Shown here in pieces: positions 7,636 through 13,464 of a stretch of 36,922 nt of DNA. Made by a program: the position numbers and the translations under genes. Origin of the DNA: a virus; IMG/VR virus record IMGVR_UViG_3300006810_000146, positions 1 through 36,922 of that record; one strand, 5' to 3'. The first letter of the stretch is position 1. Every line of letters starts with the position of its first letter. Under the pieces are notes generated by a model that saw only the letters and a list, made by a program, of their open reading frames with translations, was not told the DNA's origin and searched no databases.

Positions 7636-8050
7636 ACGTCCGATCTCGCTCGATGACGCCGCACGGGCTCTAGGCGTGGACGAGGAGAGCGAGAACCCAT
7701 CCCGCTATGTCCGCGATCTCATCCGTCGCTACGGTGTCCCCTTCACCCGGGTCGGCCGATCTGTAAAGTTGCGTCCTGATCAGTTGCGCCTTCTTGGCGA
7801 GAGAATGGTGGAATGCCCCTCACAATCGAGCCCGACCCGAAATCCGGCATCTACCAAATCCGCGGCACAGTCACTGTCTGGCGAAGTGGTGAGCCTCATA
7901 GCGTTGAAGTCCGGCGCTCCGCGAGGACGCGCGACAAAAACGAAGCTGACGGCATCCGCATCGGCATCGAAAGGAAGATCCGCGAGCAAAACGGCTCCGG
8001 TCGAGAACCCGCTATCTCGTTCAGCGAGGCGGCGCGGCTCTACGAACTGA
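7628..8050 (+). CDS. Excisionase-like HTH protein with long tail overlapping int
   Basis: Residues 1-60 (SLDDAARALGV, then YVRDLIRRYGVPFTRVGRSVKLRPDQL) form a MerR/excisionase-like winged helix, in the right place just before the integrase. Such proteins bend attachment-site DNA and direct excision. The frame then continues about 80 residues as a low-complexity Ser/Ala/Lys/Arg tail, entirely inside the integrase gene in another frame. The overlap from 7813 to 8050 is 238 nt. The tail may be translated or incidental; no stop closes the frame sooner. Confidence 0.65.
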   Translation: MLERPISLDDAARALGVDEESENPSRYVRDLIRRYGVPFTRVGRSVKLRPDQLRLLGERMVECPSQSSPTRNPASTKSAAQSLSGEVVSLIALKSGAPRGRATKTKLTASASASKGRSASKTAPVENPLSRSARRRGSTN

Positions 8051-8880
8051 AGGGAGGCGAGGCGCGGTTCCTTGCGAAGCCGGTCGCTCACCTCGGGCGG
8101 CTTCGGATAGACGATATCGGACAGGCGGAAATCGATGACGCCGCCCTCCGCGCCTACCCAACCGCTGCCACCGCCACCCGCCGCCGGCAGTTCTACGCTC
8201 CCGTCCTCGCCGTGCTGCGCTCCAATGGGCAGAACCCATTCGTGAAGCGTCCCGAGGACAGCGCCAAGCGCACATACTTCTTCCTGCCGAAGCAGGCCAA
8301 CGCGATGGTCGAGACCGTCATGCGCGGCCGCTGGCCGAACCCATGGACCCCTGCCCTCGTCACCTTCCAGTTCGGCCAGGGTGTCCGCGTATCGGAAGCA
8401 CTGGCGATCGACGGCCGGAACGATGTCTCGCTCGATCACCGCTACGCCATCTTGCGTGATCCGAAGAACGGTCTGCAGCGCACCGTCACGCTCATTCCCC
8501 GCGTCGTGGCGGCACTGTCGGCCATCCCGAACATCGGCAGCCCCGGCCCGCTCTTCCTGCGATATGACGGACGCCCGTATGCGCAGCGCGAGAACAGCGG
8601 CAACCCGCTTCGGTTCTGGGGCGCCGCCTGCAAGCGCCTTGAGATGGACGAACGCCTGTTCACGCCGCACACCGCCAGGCATTCGTGGGCGACGTGGTTT
8701 CATGCCCAGACGCACGACGTGGTGCGCCTCAAGGACGAAGGCGGATGGCAGTCGAACGAGTGGCAGCGCTACGTGAAGTTGGGCACGCCGGAGCTCGGAC
8801 AGGATGCGTGGAAGCTCGGATGGCGCTTCAAGAACGAACCGGGAAGAGACTCTGCGGATTTCTTGCGGGAACGGGGCTGA
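7813..8880 (+). CDS. int: Tyrosine-family site-specific integrase
   Basis: The 355-residue protein has an N-terminal arm-binding-like region (about 1-65), a SAM-like core-binding domain (about 66-150) and a catalytic domain. Catalytic residues seen are R192 in GVRVSEAL, K218, H286-x-x-R289 in HTARHSW, W312 in the second His/Trp position and the nucleophile Y320 in WQRYVKL. It recombines attP with attB in the host chromosome. The gene reads toward the attachment site 120 bp downstream, and one putative arm site lies in its last codons. ATG 7813 gives the expected N terminus although it lies inside the excisionase frame. Confidence 0.93.
   Translation: MPLTIEPDPKSGIYQIRGTVTVWRSGEPHSVEVRRSARTRDKNEADGIRIGIERKIREQNGSGREPAISFSEAARLYELKGGEARFLAKPVAHLGRLRIDDIGQAEIDDAALRAYPTAATATRRRQFYAPVLAVLRSNGQNPFVKRPEDSAKRTYFFLPKQANAMVETVMRGRWPNPWTPALVTFQFGQGVRVSEALAIDGRNDVSLDHRYAILRDPKNGLQRTVTLIPRVVAALSAIPNIGSPGPLFLRYDGRPYAQRENSGNPLRFWGAACKRLEMDERLFTPHTARHSWATWFHAQTHDVVRLKDEGGWQSNEWQRYVKLGTPELGQDAWKLGWRFKNEPGRDSADFLRERG
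8853..8867 (+). repeat. Left arm-type repeat of attP
   Basis: TGCGGATTTCTTGCG occurs here within the last codons of int and again, identical over 15 bp, at 9129-9143. The two copies bracket the tRNA-derived core, so they are candidate integrase arm-binding sites. The repeat being inside the coding region would tie the integrase C terminus to the site it uses. Confidence 0.6.
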
Positions 8881-9001
8881 AAACCGCGTATGTTCGCGTC
8901 TGTTCTCGTCACGAGCCGTCAGATGAGATCGTCCGAAAAGATGCCGGAAACCGCGCAACACCCCTTGAACAATAGGCACCCGGCAGATAGGAACCGTCCC
9001 C

Positions 9002-9044
9002 GGAGAGGTGGCCGAGTGGTCGAAGGCGCTCCCCTGCTAAGGGA
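9002..9044 (+). pseudogene. 5' half of tRNA-Ser(GCU), the attachment core
   Basis: The sequence begins GGAGAGGTGGCCGAGTGG and continues through the D arm and the anticodon stem-loop CTCCC-CTGCTAA-GGGA, with anticodon GCT. It then leaves the tRNA pattern: variable arm, T arm and acceptor 3' strand are absent. It cannot make a tRNA alone. Recombination with a host serine tRNA gene would restore a full gene at the integrase side, with this half and its upstream DNA supplied by the phage. TTGAAC at 8965 with TAGGAA 17 nt on is a possible promoter for it. Confidence 0.85.
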
Positions 9045-9117
9045 AGCCATACGAGCCCGCCACTTTCCGATTTCCCTTTTCCGAACAGCATCTTGCATAT
9101 AACCCCGTACACCGCGC

Positions 9118-9143
9118 AATCCGCACTTTGCGGATTTCTTGCG
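9118..9143 (+). repeat. Right arm-type sites: inverted and direct copies
   Basis: AATCCGCA-CTT-TGCGGATT is a perfect 8-bp inverted repeat at 9118-9136. Its right half begins the second copy (9129-9143) of the 15-bp direct repeat found in the int 3' end. Paired, opposed copies on one side and a single copy on the other resemble P and P' arms of phage attachment sites. The hairpin could also act on RNA, but there are no uridines after it. Confidence 0.55.
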
Positions 9144-9159
9144 AAACCGGGAGATTGTG

Positions 9160-9402
9160 ATGCCAGATAGCCCATGGTCCGGCGATGCCGTCCAGCCGCA
9201 CGATGACCCTGCATCACGCTTCGAACTGGAGCATGCCGACACGCGCGAGAAGGCGATTGCCGAGCTCCATCTGATTGCGGAGGTCGCGGATCCGTCAGTC
9301 GCCCGCTCCGACAGCGCCCAGGTCATCGACGAATTGCTCCGTGCGATCGGCTATGCTGACGTCGCAGACGCTTGGAATGCCGTGAACAGAGAGTGGGATT
9401 GA
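9160..9402 (+). CDS. Hypothetical acidic protein (80 aa)
   Basis: I start it at ATG 9160 behind GGGAGA. The protein is acidic and probably helical, with EHADTREKAIAELHLIAEVA and DELLRAIGYADVADAWNAV segments. No domain is recognised. Its TGA overlaps the next ATG, so it is coupled to the thermonuclease-like gene. It is the first gene on the right-hand side of attP. Confidence 0.6.
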   Translation: MPDSPWSGDAVQPHDDPASRFELEHADTREKAIAELHLIAEVADPSVARSDSAQVIDELLRAIGYADVADAWNAVNREWD

Positions 9403-9809
9403 TGCGGACCGCACTCACCATCATCCTGACGATGATGCTCTCGCCTTCCCTCGCCGGCACCATCCCGGTTTGCTCCGGCGGAGATCGGGCGGCGCGCAAG
9501 CTCACCTGCATCGTCGACGGCGACACCGGCTGGGAGCGCGGCGTGAAGTGGCGCGCCCTGAACGTTGACACCCCAGAGATCAGCCAGCCAGAATGCGCAG
9601 CCGAGAAGCGGCTCGGGCTCCAAGCGCGGGATCGGTTGCGGCAGCTGATGGCCGGCGGGTATCGGATCGAGTGGACCGGCGGGCGCGGACGCTATGGGCG
9701 CGAGCTCGCCAACGTCATCCTGTCCGATGGACGGGACGCCGGGCAGGTGCTGATCAAGGAAGGCCTGTCGCAGCCGTGGCCAAATGATGGGAACAGGTGG
9801 TGCCGTTGA
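9402..9809 (+). CDS. Secreted thermonuclease (SNase)-like protein
   Basis: The 135-residue product has a signal peptide (MRTALTIILTMMLSPSLAG) and an SNase-like fold: CIVDGDTG, then WRALNVDTPEIS and GRYGRELANVI. These contain the counterparts of the catalytic R35, E43 and R87 of staphylococcal nuclease, so the enzyme is probably active. It should cleave DNA or RNA in the periplasm or outside the cell. Such a gene could be lysogenic cargo or help scavenge or destroy foreign DNA at the envelope. I chose ATG 9402, which overlaps the previous stop, over a start 30 nt upstream. Confidence 0.85.
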   Translation: MRTALTIILTMMLSPSLAGTIPVCSGGDRAARKLTCIVDGDTGWERGVKWRALNVDTPEISQPECAAEKRLGLQARDRLRQLMAGGYRIEWTGGRGRYGRELANVILSDGRDAGQVLIKEGLSQPWPNDGNRWCR

Positions 9810-9997
9810 GACCTGGAACAGCAATCGGATTAGCGACTTTCATGCTCGCTGGCGCCGTCTCGTGGCGGGGGGACGTACAGATCGCAATATTGATCTGTAT
9901 GCTCGGATGGATCGCCTTCCATCTCCACCGCATAGAGGTAAAGCTGAATCGTCTTCTCGATGAGCGCGGGATCTTTGTTTCGGACCGCGAAGATTGA
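9797..9997 (+). CDS. Small two-helix membrane protein
   Basis: The frame has two hydrophobic segments (AIGLATFMLAGAVSW and IAILICMLGWIAFHL) followed by a charged tail with KLNRLLDERG. No ATG is available; GTG at 9797 or 9800, or TTG 9806 overlapping the previous stop, are possible starts. Size and topology would fit a holin-like or accessory membrane protein, but it stands apart from the lysis genes and on the other strand. Function is not recognised. Confidence 0.5.
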   Translation: MVPLRPGTAIGLATFMLAGAVSWRGDVQIAILICMLGWIAFHLHRIEVKLNRLLDERGIFVSDRED

Positions 9998-10004
9998 TTC
10001 CGCC

Positions 10005-10247
10005 ATGTCGGATGGCCCCCACGATCCACACAAGATCGACACCCTTGGGAAGCTGGCCGAAAACGGCATGGGGCTGGCCTGGTACTGTGGCGCTTGCAAT
10101 CGAAAGCTAGGCCTTGATCTGGACGAGGCGATCCGCCGCTGGGGCCGCTCGCAGGTTTTCATCAGGTGGTCGCCGCCGGTGAAGTGCTCCGGGTGCGGCA
10201 GCCGGGACATCACCATGATCGTGCAGGCGAAGGTGCCGGGGCGGTGA
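10005..10247 (+). CDS. Zinc-ribbon protein (80 aa)
   Basis: ATG 10005 begins a protein with WYCGACNRKL near residue 28 and KCSGCGSRDITM near 60. These two CxxC pairs give a zinc ribbon. Proteins of this size and form are common in rhizobial prophages and are of unknown role. It is the last plus-strand gene before the minus-strand lysis genes. The gap at 10248-10471 holds only the terminator and palindrome listed separately. Confidence 0.6.
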   Translation: MSDGPHDPHKIDTLGKLAENGMGLAWYCGACNRKLGLDLDEAIRRWGRSQVFIRWSPPVKCSGCGSRDITMIVQAKVPGR

Positions 10248-10369
10248 ACGCAAAAGCCGCCGCACTACGCTTCAACGAGTGCGACGGCTCAGCCAACGGG
10301 TGGTCTTGCAAGATTCATCCAGATGGCACGGACCGACTATACCGCAGAGTTCCGGGCCACGGAACGCAG

Positions 10370-10405
10370 AAAAGGCCCGGCTACCCTGGGAAGGGCGGCC
10401 GGGCC
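10370..10405 (-). terminator. Intrinsic terminator at the end of the late operon
   Basis: Read on the minus strand, an 8-bp perfect stem (GGCCCGGC with GCCGGGCC, 10374-10381 and 10398-10405) is followed at once by four T. It lies about 70 bp beyond the last minus-strand gene, so it should end the long late transcript. Confidence 0.65.
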
Positions 10406-10418
10406 GGTATGCGTGATG

Positions 10419-10448
10419 TATCCCATGGCGTGGGCGGGCCATGGGATA
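10419..10448. repeat. Perfect 10-bp inverted repeat between convergent genes
   Basis: TATCCCATGG at 10419-10428 and CCATGGGATA at 10439-10448 are exact inverted copies around a 10-nt spacer. A third, partial copy (CATGGGAT) follows at 10452-10459. There is no T tract, so this looks more like a protein-binding site than a terminator. Its place between the convergent gene blocks gives no further clue. Confidence 0.6.
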
Positions 10449-10471
10449 GTTCATGGGATGCCGCGGGTTGG

Positions 10472-10807
10472 TCAGCGCCGACGGCTCATCTCGTGGCGAA
10501 GCTCCTGCACCTCCTCCTTCAGCGACAGAGTGGCGCGTGACGATTCCCGGATGGCCTCGGTCTGCGCCTTGATCGCGACGCTCTGCTCGGTGATGGCGAT
10601 CGCCTGTCCGGTGACCTCCCCAGACAACTGCCGCACGGCCGCGCTATCGACGAGCGCGCCGGCCACTTCGACGGTGTGGCCATCGTTCTCCTGCGAACGG
10701 GACGGAGCGCGAAGCCCCTTTCGAATTCCGAAGTAGCCCAAGAGGCCGGTGACGAGAATGAGGATGCCGTTGGCCGCCTTCTCGAAGTCGATCACGCTCC
10801 AGTCCAT
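10472..10807 (-). CDS. Lysis-region membrane protein with coiled coil (spanin-like?)
   Basis: The 111-residue protein has one transmembrane helix near 13-29 (GILILVTGLLGYFGIRKG). A long Gln/Glu/Ala-rich helical stretch follows, with repeating TEQSVAIKAQTEAIRESS and LKEEVQELRHEM. One N-terminal membrane anchor plus a periplasmic coiled coil is the architecture of an inner-membrane spanin, but similar small proteins have other roles. It is the last gene of the late operon. No lipoprotein outer partner was identified. Confidence 0.55.
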   Translation of the reverse strand: MDWSVIDFEKAANGILILVTGLLGYFGIRKGLRAPSRSQENDGHTVEVAGALVDSAAVRQLSGEVTGQAIAITEQSVAIKAQTEAIRESSRATLSLKEEVQELRHEMSRRR

Positions 10808-10810
10808 GCA

Positions 10811-11263
10811 CTACCCGCCCCGGATGTCTTTGCCGATGTCGGAGCCCGACCGGACGAGGTTCGCAAGCTCCATGGCGCAGAACGTGCCGTAGGCGACGAC
10901 CGCGGACGGGGCGCCCTGGCCGGTGAGCCATGCGATGAGAAAGCCGAGCGTGAACTGCGACCAGAACACGATGCCGGCGAGCGACGCCCCGAACCGCAGA
11001 TGCGGCGAGAAGCGGAAGCCCTTGAACGTCCCGTTGATCGTCAGAGCCGCCAGTCGCACCACGCCGCATGCGAGCACGATCAGCCCCCAGGTCGCTTCCT
11101 CCGCCCACCGCCCAAGCAGATCAAACGACGGCGACACAGCGAACATATCGGGCGAGGCCTTGAACGCCGCGGCCATGCCGAAGGTCGGCAGCATCATCAC
11201 CCATTCGGTGAAGCGGATCGGGAAATGGTCCGCGATGCCTCGGTAGACGCGAAAGACGATCAT
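10811..11263 (-). CDS. Multi-pass membrane protein of the lysis cluster
   Basis: I chose ATG 11263, which overlaps the stop of the gene before it (ATGA); the longer frame would overlap that gene extensively. The 150-residue product has about four hydrophobic segments, among them WVMMLPTFGMAAAF, WGLIVLACGVVRLAAL and IVFWSQFTLGFLIAWL. I know similar proteins beside endolysins in rhizobial prophages, without a defined role. A holin function is possible. Confidence 0.6.
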   Translation of the reverse strand: MIVFRVYRGIADHFPIRFTEWVMMLPTFGMAAAFKASPDMFAVSPSFDLLGRWAEEATWGLIVLACGVVRLAALTINGTFKGFRFSPHLRFGASLAGIVFWSQFTLGFLIAWLTGQGAPSAVVAYGTFCAMELANLVRSGSDIGKDIRGG

Positions 11264-11505
11264 CGCGGCACCCAGAGCGACCACCGAACGCAACCGCGCC
11301 CGTCCCGCCAGGAGACTTCCAGCCGCCCATGCCGGTCGAGCCGGATGGCCGGCACGGTGCCCGCTCGGTCGCACTCGAGGTCGGCCAAGCGTAGCGGCTG
11401 CCGCGGCGTCGGCGCTGCCGGTACTGGATGACTGGCGAGCGCAAGGATGGCGATGGTCGTTAGTCCCGCCACCATGCCCCAGAACAGCCAGGACAGAACG
11501 CTCAC
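11260..11505 (-). CDS. Small anchored protein of the lysis cluster
   Basis: The 81-residue product begins with one hydrophobic helix (LFWGMVAGLTTIAILALAS) followed by a polar, Arg-rich domain with two cysteines. Start is GTG 11505 overlapping the previous stop. It may be a periplasmic protein anchored by its N terminus. No lipobox is visible, so an outer-membrane spanin is not supported. Family not recognised. Confidence 0.55.
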   Translation of the reverse strand: MSVLSWLFWGMVAGLTTIAILALASHPVPAAPTPRQPLRLADLECDRAGTVPAIRLDRHGRLEVSWRDGRGCVRWSLWVPR

Positions 11506-11858
11506 GGCGTCACCCTGTCGATCTGCCGCTGGATATGCGGGACGACGAGATCGGCGATCCTGCTGTCCGACAGGCCGAGATGCTTCACCGTGTCGGGCAC
11601 CGATGCCCTCACATAAGCGATCGCCGCGCCGGTGGCGTCCGAGGTAACAGCCGGCATCGACCGTGCGCCCCCTGCCCGCGCAATGGCCGTCAGCGCAGCG
11701 TTCTCGAGCGCCGACTGCAGGAGCTTGGCCCGCGCCTCGTCCTTGATCACGTTGTTCGCTTTCAGCCAGGCGATGGCGGCCGGAATGGCAATCGTCGTCA
11801 GGACCGTGGCAAGCAGCGGCAGGACGACGGCGAGCGTGATGTCGATGGCGTTTTCCAT
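11502..11858 (-). CDS. Holin-like membrane protein
   Basis: The 118-residue protein has a long hydrophobic N-terminal segment (LAVVLPLLATVLTTIAIPAAIAW) and then a helical domain ending in a polar tail (VVPHIQRQIDRVTP). It starts at ATG 11858 after GGAGAA and directly follows the endolysin gene, the normal place for a holin. Phage holins with one N-terminal membrane segment are known, but this one could also be a general phage membrane protein. Confidence 0.6.
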   Translation of the reverse strand: MENAIDITLAVVLPLLATVLTTIAIPAAIAWLKANNVIKDEARAKLLQSALENAALTAIARAGGARSMPAVTSDATGAAIAYVRASVPDTVKHLGLSDSRIADLVVPHIQRQIDRVTP

Positions 11859-11878
11859 AAGGGTTCTCCAGTCAGGGA

Positions 11879-12601
11879 TCAGAGACGGGCGGCCTGGACG
11901 TGCATCCAGTCGAAGTCCCGGGCACGGCCGAGCGACAGCCAGCCCGCGTCCTCCCAGCACTTCCAGAAAGGCAGCGCGTCCGCCTGAGAGAGGCGGGGGC
12001 GCGGCGCCTTCCATTTCAGCTGATTGCGGATCGGATCGAAGTCGATCGCGATGCCCCACGAGTGCATCGAATAGGCAGACCCGCCGCGCATCCGGCGCAC
12101 GTTGAGCGAGCCCCCGAACAGGTGGAGGCCGAGGTCTTCGCGCTCGCGGGTGGAGTAGATGCCGGCAAGCCGCTGGAAGACACGCTCGGCCGATTCCGCG
12201 ACCTTCTCGTGCATGGTGATCCGACGGATGCGGACGCTCTTGTCCCACGCCAGAACCATGTCGAACGGGATCTCGACGCGGGTCTGCCGAGTGCCGACGG
12301 CGCCATAGAAGCTCGGAACGTCCCGCTGGCGCGGCCAGCTGTTCTTTACCGCGCCAGGCGCCTCGTCCAGCTCGGTATCGCGATCGGGGAGATCCGCCAT
12401 CGTCGCGGGCGATACGGCCGATGCAGAAGCCCGGAGCGCCTTGACCACCTTCGGGTCGGCCGTGCCGTCTGCCGTCAGGCCGTGCGCCCGCTCGAATGCC
12501 TTGAGTGCGGCCAGCGTGACGGGTCCGATGATGCCGTCGATCGCGCCACACGGAAATCCGTGGGCGGTCAGCCGGCTTTGCAGCCACTGTTCAAAGGTCA
12601 T
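11879..12601 (-). CDS. Endolysin: peptidoglycan-binding domain plus M15-type peptidase
   Basis: The 240-residue enzyme starts with a peptidoglycan-binding-1 domain (about 1-50: GAIDGIIGPVTLAALKAFER). Its catalytic domain carries YSMHSWGIAIDFDP, the S-x-H-x-x-G-x-A-x-D zinc motif of D-Ala-D-Ala carboxypeptidase/M15 enzymes, with the last zinc histidine in DWMHV near the end. It should cut peptide bridges of the host wall at lysis. No signal peptide is present, so it depends on a holin. I chose ATG 12601, which has GGAG six bases upstream; ATG 12622 has none. Confidence 0.88.
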   Translation of the reverse strand: MTFEQWLQSRLTAHGFPCGAIDGIIGPVTLAALKAFERAHGLTADGTADPKVVKALRASASAVSPATMADLPDRDTELDEAPGAVKNSWPRQRDVPSFYGAVGTRQTRVEIPFDMVLAWDKSVRIRRITMHEKVAESAERVFQRLAGIYSTREREDLGLHLFGGSLNVRRMRGGSAYSMHSWGIAIDFDPIRNQLKWKAPRPRLSQADALPFWKCWEDAGWLSLGRARDFDWMHVQAARL

Positions 12602-12623
12602 GACGATCTCCGTTGCGGACATG

Positions 12624-12655
12624 AAAAAGCCCGCCGCGGACGAACCGGAACGGGC
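12624..12655 (-). terminator. Possible terminator between tail and lysis genes
   Basis: On the minus strand, GCCCG and CGGGC arms (12651-12655 and 12629-12633) are followed by five T just before the endolysin start region. The stem is short and the loop large, so this may only attenuate late transcription before the lysis genes. Confidence 0.4.
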
Positions 12656-12673
12656 ATCGTTTTGGGTCGGTTG

Positions 12674-12682
12674 TGATATGAT
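12674..12682 (+). promoter_or_regulatory. Extended -10 promoter candidate for the hairpin RNA
   Basis: TGATATGAT matches the extended -10 form TGnTATnnT. It would start transcription near 12689, at the beginning of the structured region that follows. No good -35 is seen, which is tolerated for extended -10 promoters. Confidence 0.45.
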
Positions 12683-12685
12683 GTG

Positions 12686-12861
12686 CTGTCGCGGTGCTCG
12701 CCCTGCAGGCTGGCCTCCAAGACCGCGACAGGCCCGGCGGCTCTGTTTCCCAAAGACGTGACCGCCGGGCCGCCTTCAATCCGACAACATGAGGCTGCTA
12801 CCGTCGGTCAGTCGCGGCGCTTTGAGACTCCCCGCGACTAGGCCGGGCAGTCACCTGCCCG
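12686..12861 (+). ncRNA. Candidate structured RNA with four consecutive hairpins
   Basis: This gene-free stretch contains four near-contiguous perfect stems. P1 is 10 bp (12686-12695 with 12722-12731), P2 is 10 bp (12731-12740 with 12762-12771), P3 is 8 bp (12810-12817 with 12832-12839), and P4 is 7 bp closed by a TCAC loop (12844-12850 with 12855-12861). P1 and P3 share GTCGCGG/CCGCGAC arms, so they could exchange partners. The strand is not certain; the plus strand is preferred because of the extended -10 before P1. I recognise no known RNA family. No open frame with a ribosome-binding site fits here. Confidence 0.5.
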
Positions 12862-12897
12862 CGATGCGATGCTGTCGGGCCGCCTGTGCGATCTGAA

Positions 12898-13452
12898 CTA
12901 TTCCGGCCAACCCGCCTCGATGTCGATCGCGTCGAGAGCGGCCTGATCCTCGGCTACCGCGATCGCGTCCTTCAGCCCCCAGGCATGCGCCATCACGGCA
13001 CCACGCCACTGACCCATGGCAACCATCGCTCCGGAGACGACGTTGGCGGATGCCTCGAACGTCTCGTCGTTGGCGTCTCGGATGGCGATCATGATCGAAC
13101 CTTGCCCTGCAGCGATGGCACTATCGGCAATGCCCTTCAGCCCGAGCCAATTGATGGCGTCTTCCGTCCCGCGCTGGTCTAGCGTCCGAATCCCCGCCGA
13201 GCCCCCGAAATTGTGCTGGTAGCCATCGGCGATGATCGCTTCGCGACGGCCGTTCACAGCCGCTAACTTGTTCCAGCGTTTCGCATCAACAGGGCTTGGG
13301 TATACCGGCTGCGCGAAAGATCCGTCAGGCTGGCGGGCCGCTCCTTGCCTGGTTCCCTCCGGCACATCCACAATGTTCAGGTCTGGATGCAGTTCAGGGC
13401 GATCTGCCCAGATTTCCTTTACGATATCGTTTTCAATCAGGGCGAAGGCCAT
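12898..13452 (-). CDS. DUF4376-type tail fibre-associated protein
   Basis: The 184-residue protein has a short N-terminal part (ALIENDIVKEIWADRPELHP) typical of tail fibre assembly-like proteins. The C-terminal domain contains NGRREAIIADGYQHNFGG, LDQRGTEDAINWLG and a closing helix. That C-terminal pattern is DUF4376, usually found on or beside phage tail fibre proteins. It probably helps fold or form the fibre tip. It follows the fibre gene by 12 nt on the same strand. Confidence 0.75.
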   Translation of the reverse strand: MAFALIENDIVKEIWADRPELHPDLNIVDVPEGTRQGAARQPDGSFAQPVYPSPVDAKRWNKLAAVNGRREAIIADGYQHNFGGSAGIRTLDQRGTEDAINWLGLKGIADSAIAAGQGSIMIAIRDANDETFEASANVVSGAMVAMGQWRGAVMAHAWGLKDAIAVAEDQAALDAIDIEAGWPE

Positions 13453-13464
13453 GTCGATTGCTCC

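Larger units (their letters stand above)
8853..9143. other. attP: attP region: tRNA-Ser core flanked by arm-type repeats
   Basis: About 290 bp next to int hold a 43-nt piece identical in form to the 5' half of tRNA-Ser(GCU) at 9002-9044. A 15-bp direct repeat (TGCGGATTTCTTGCG) stands on both sides at 8853-8867 and 9129-9143, and an inverted half copy lies at 9118-9125. This is the layout of a tyrosine-integrase attP: a core plus arm sites. Phage genes lie on both sides, as expected for attP in a circular phage genome. The space 8881-9159 contains no other gene that I can support. Confidence 0.75.

Noticed and set aside
9002-9044. Functional tRNA gene
   Set aside because: The sequence leaves the tRNA pattern after the anticodon stem; no T arm or acceptor 3' strand follows.
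10272-10454. Minus-strand 60-codon frame after the last lysis gene
   Set aside because: It spans the terminator and palindrome, has no ribosome-binding site and no recognisable composition.
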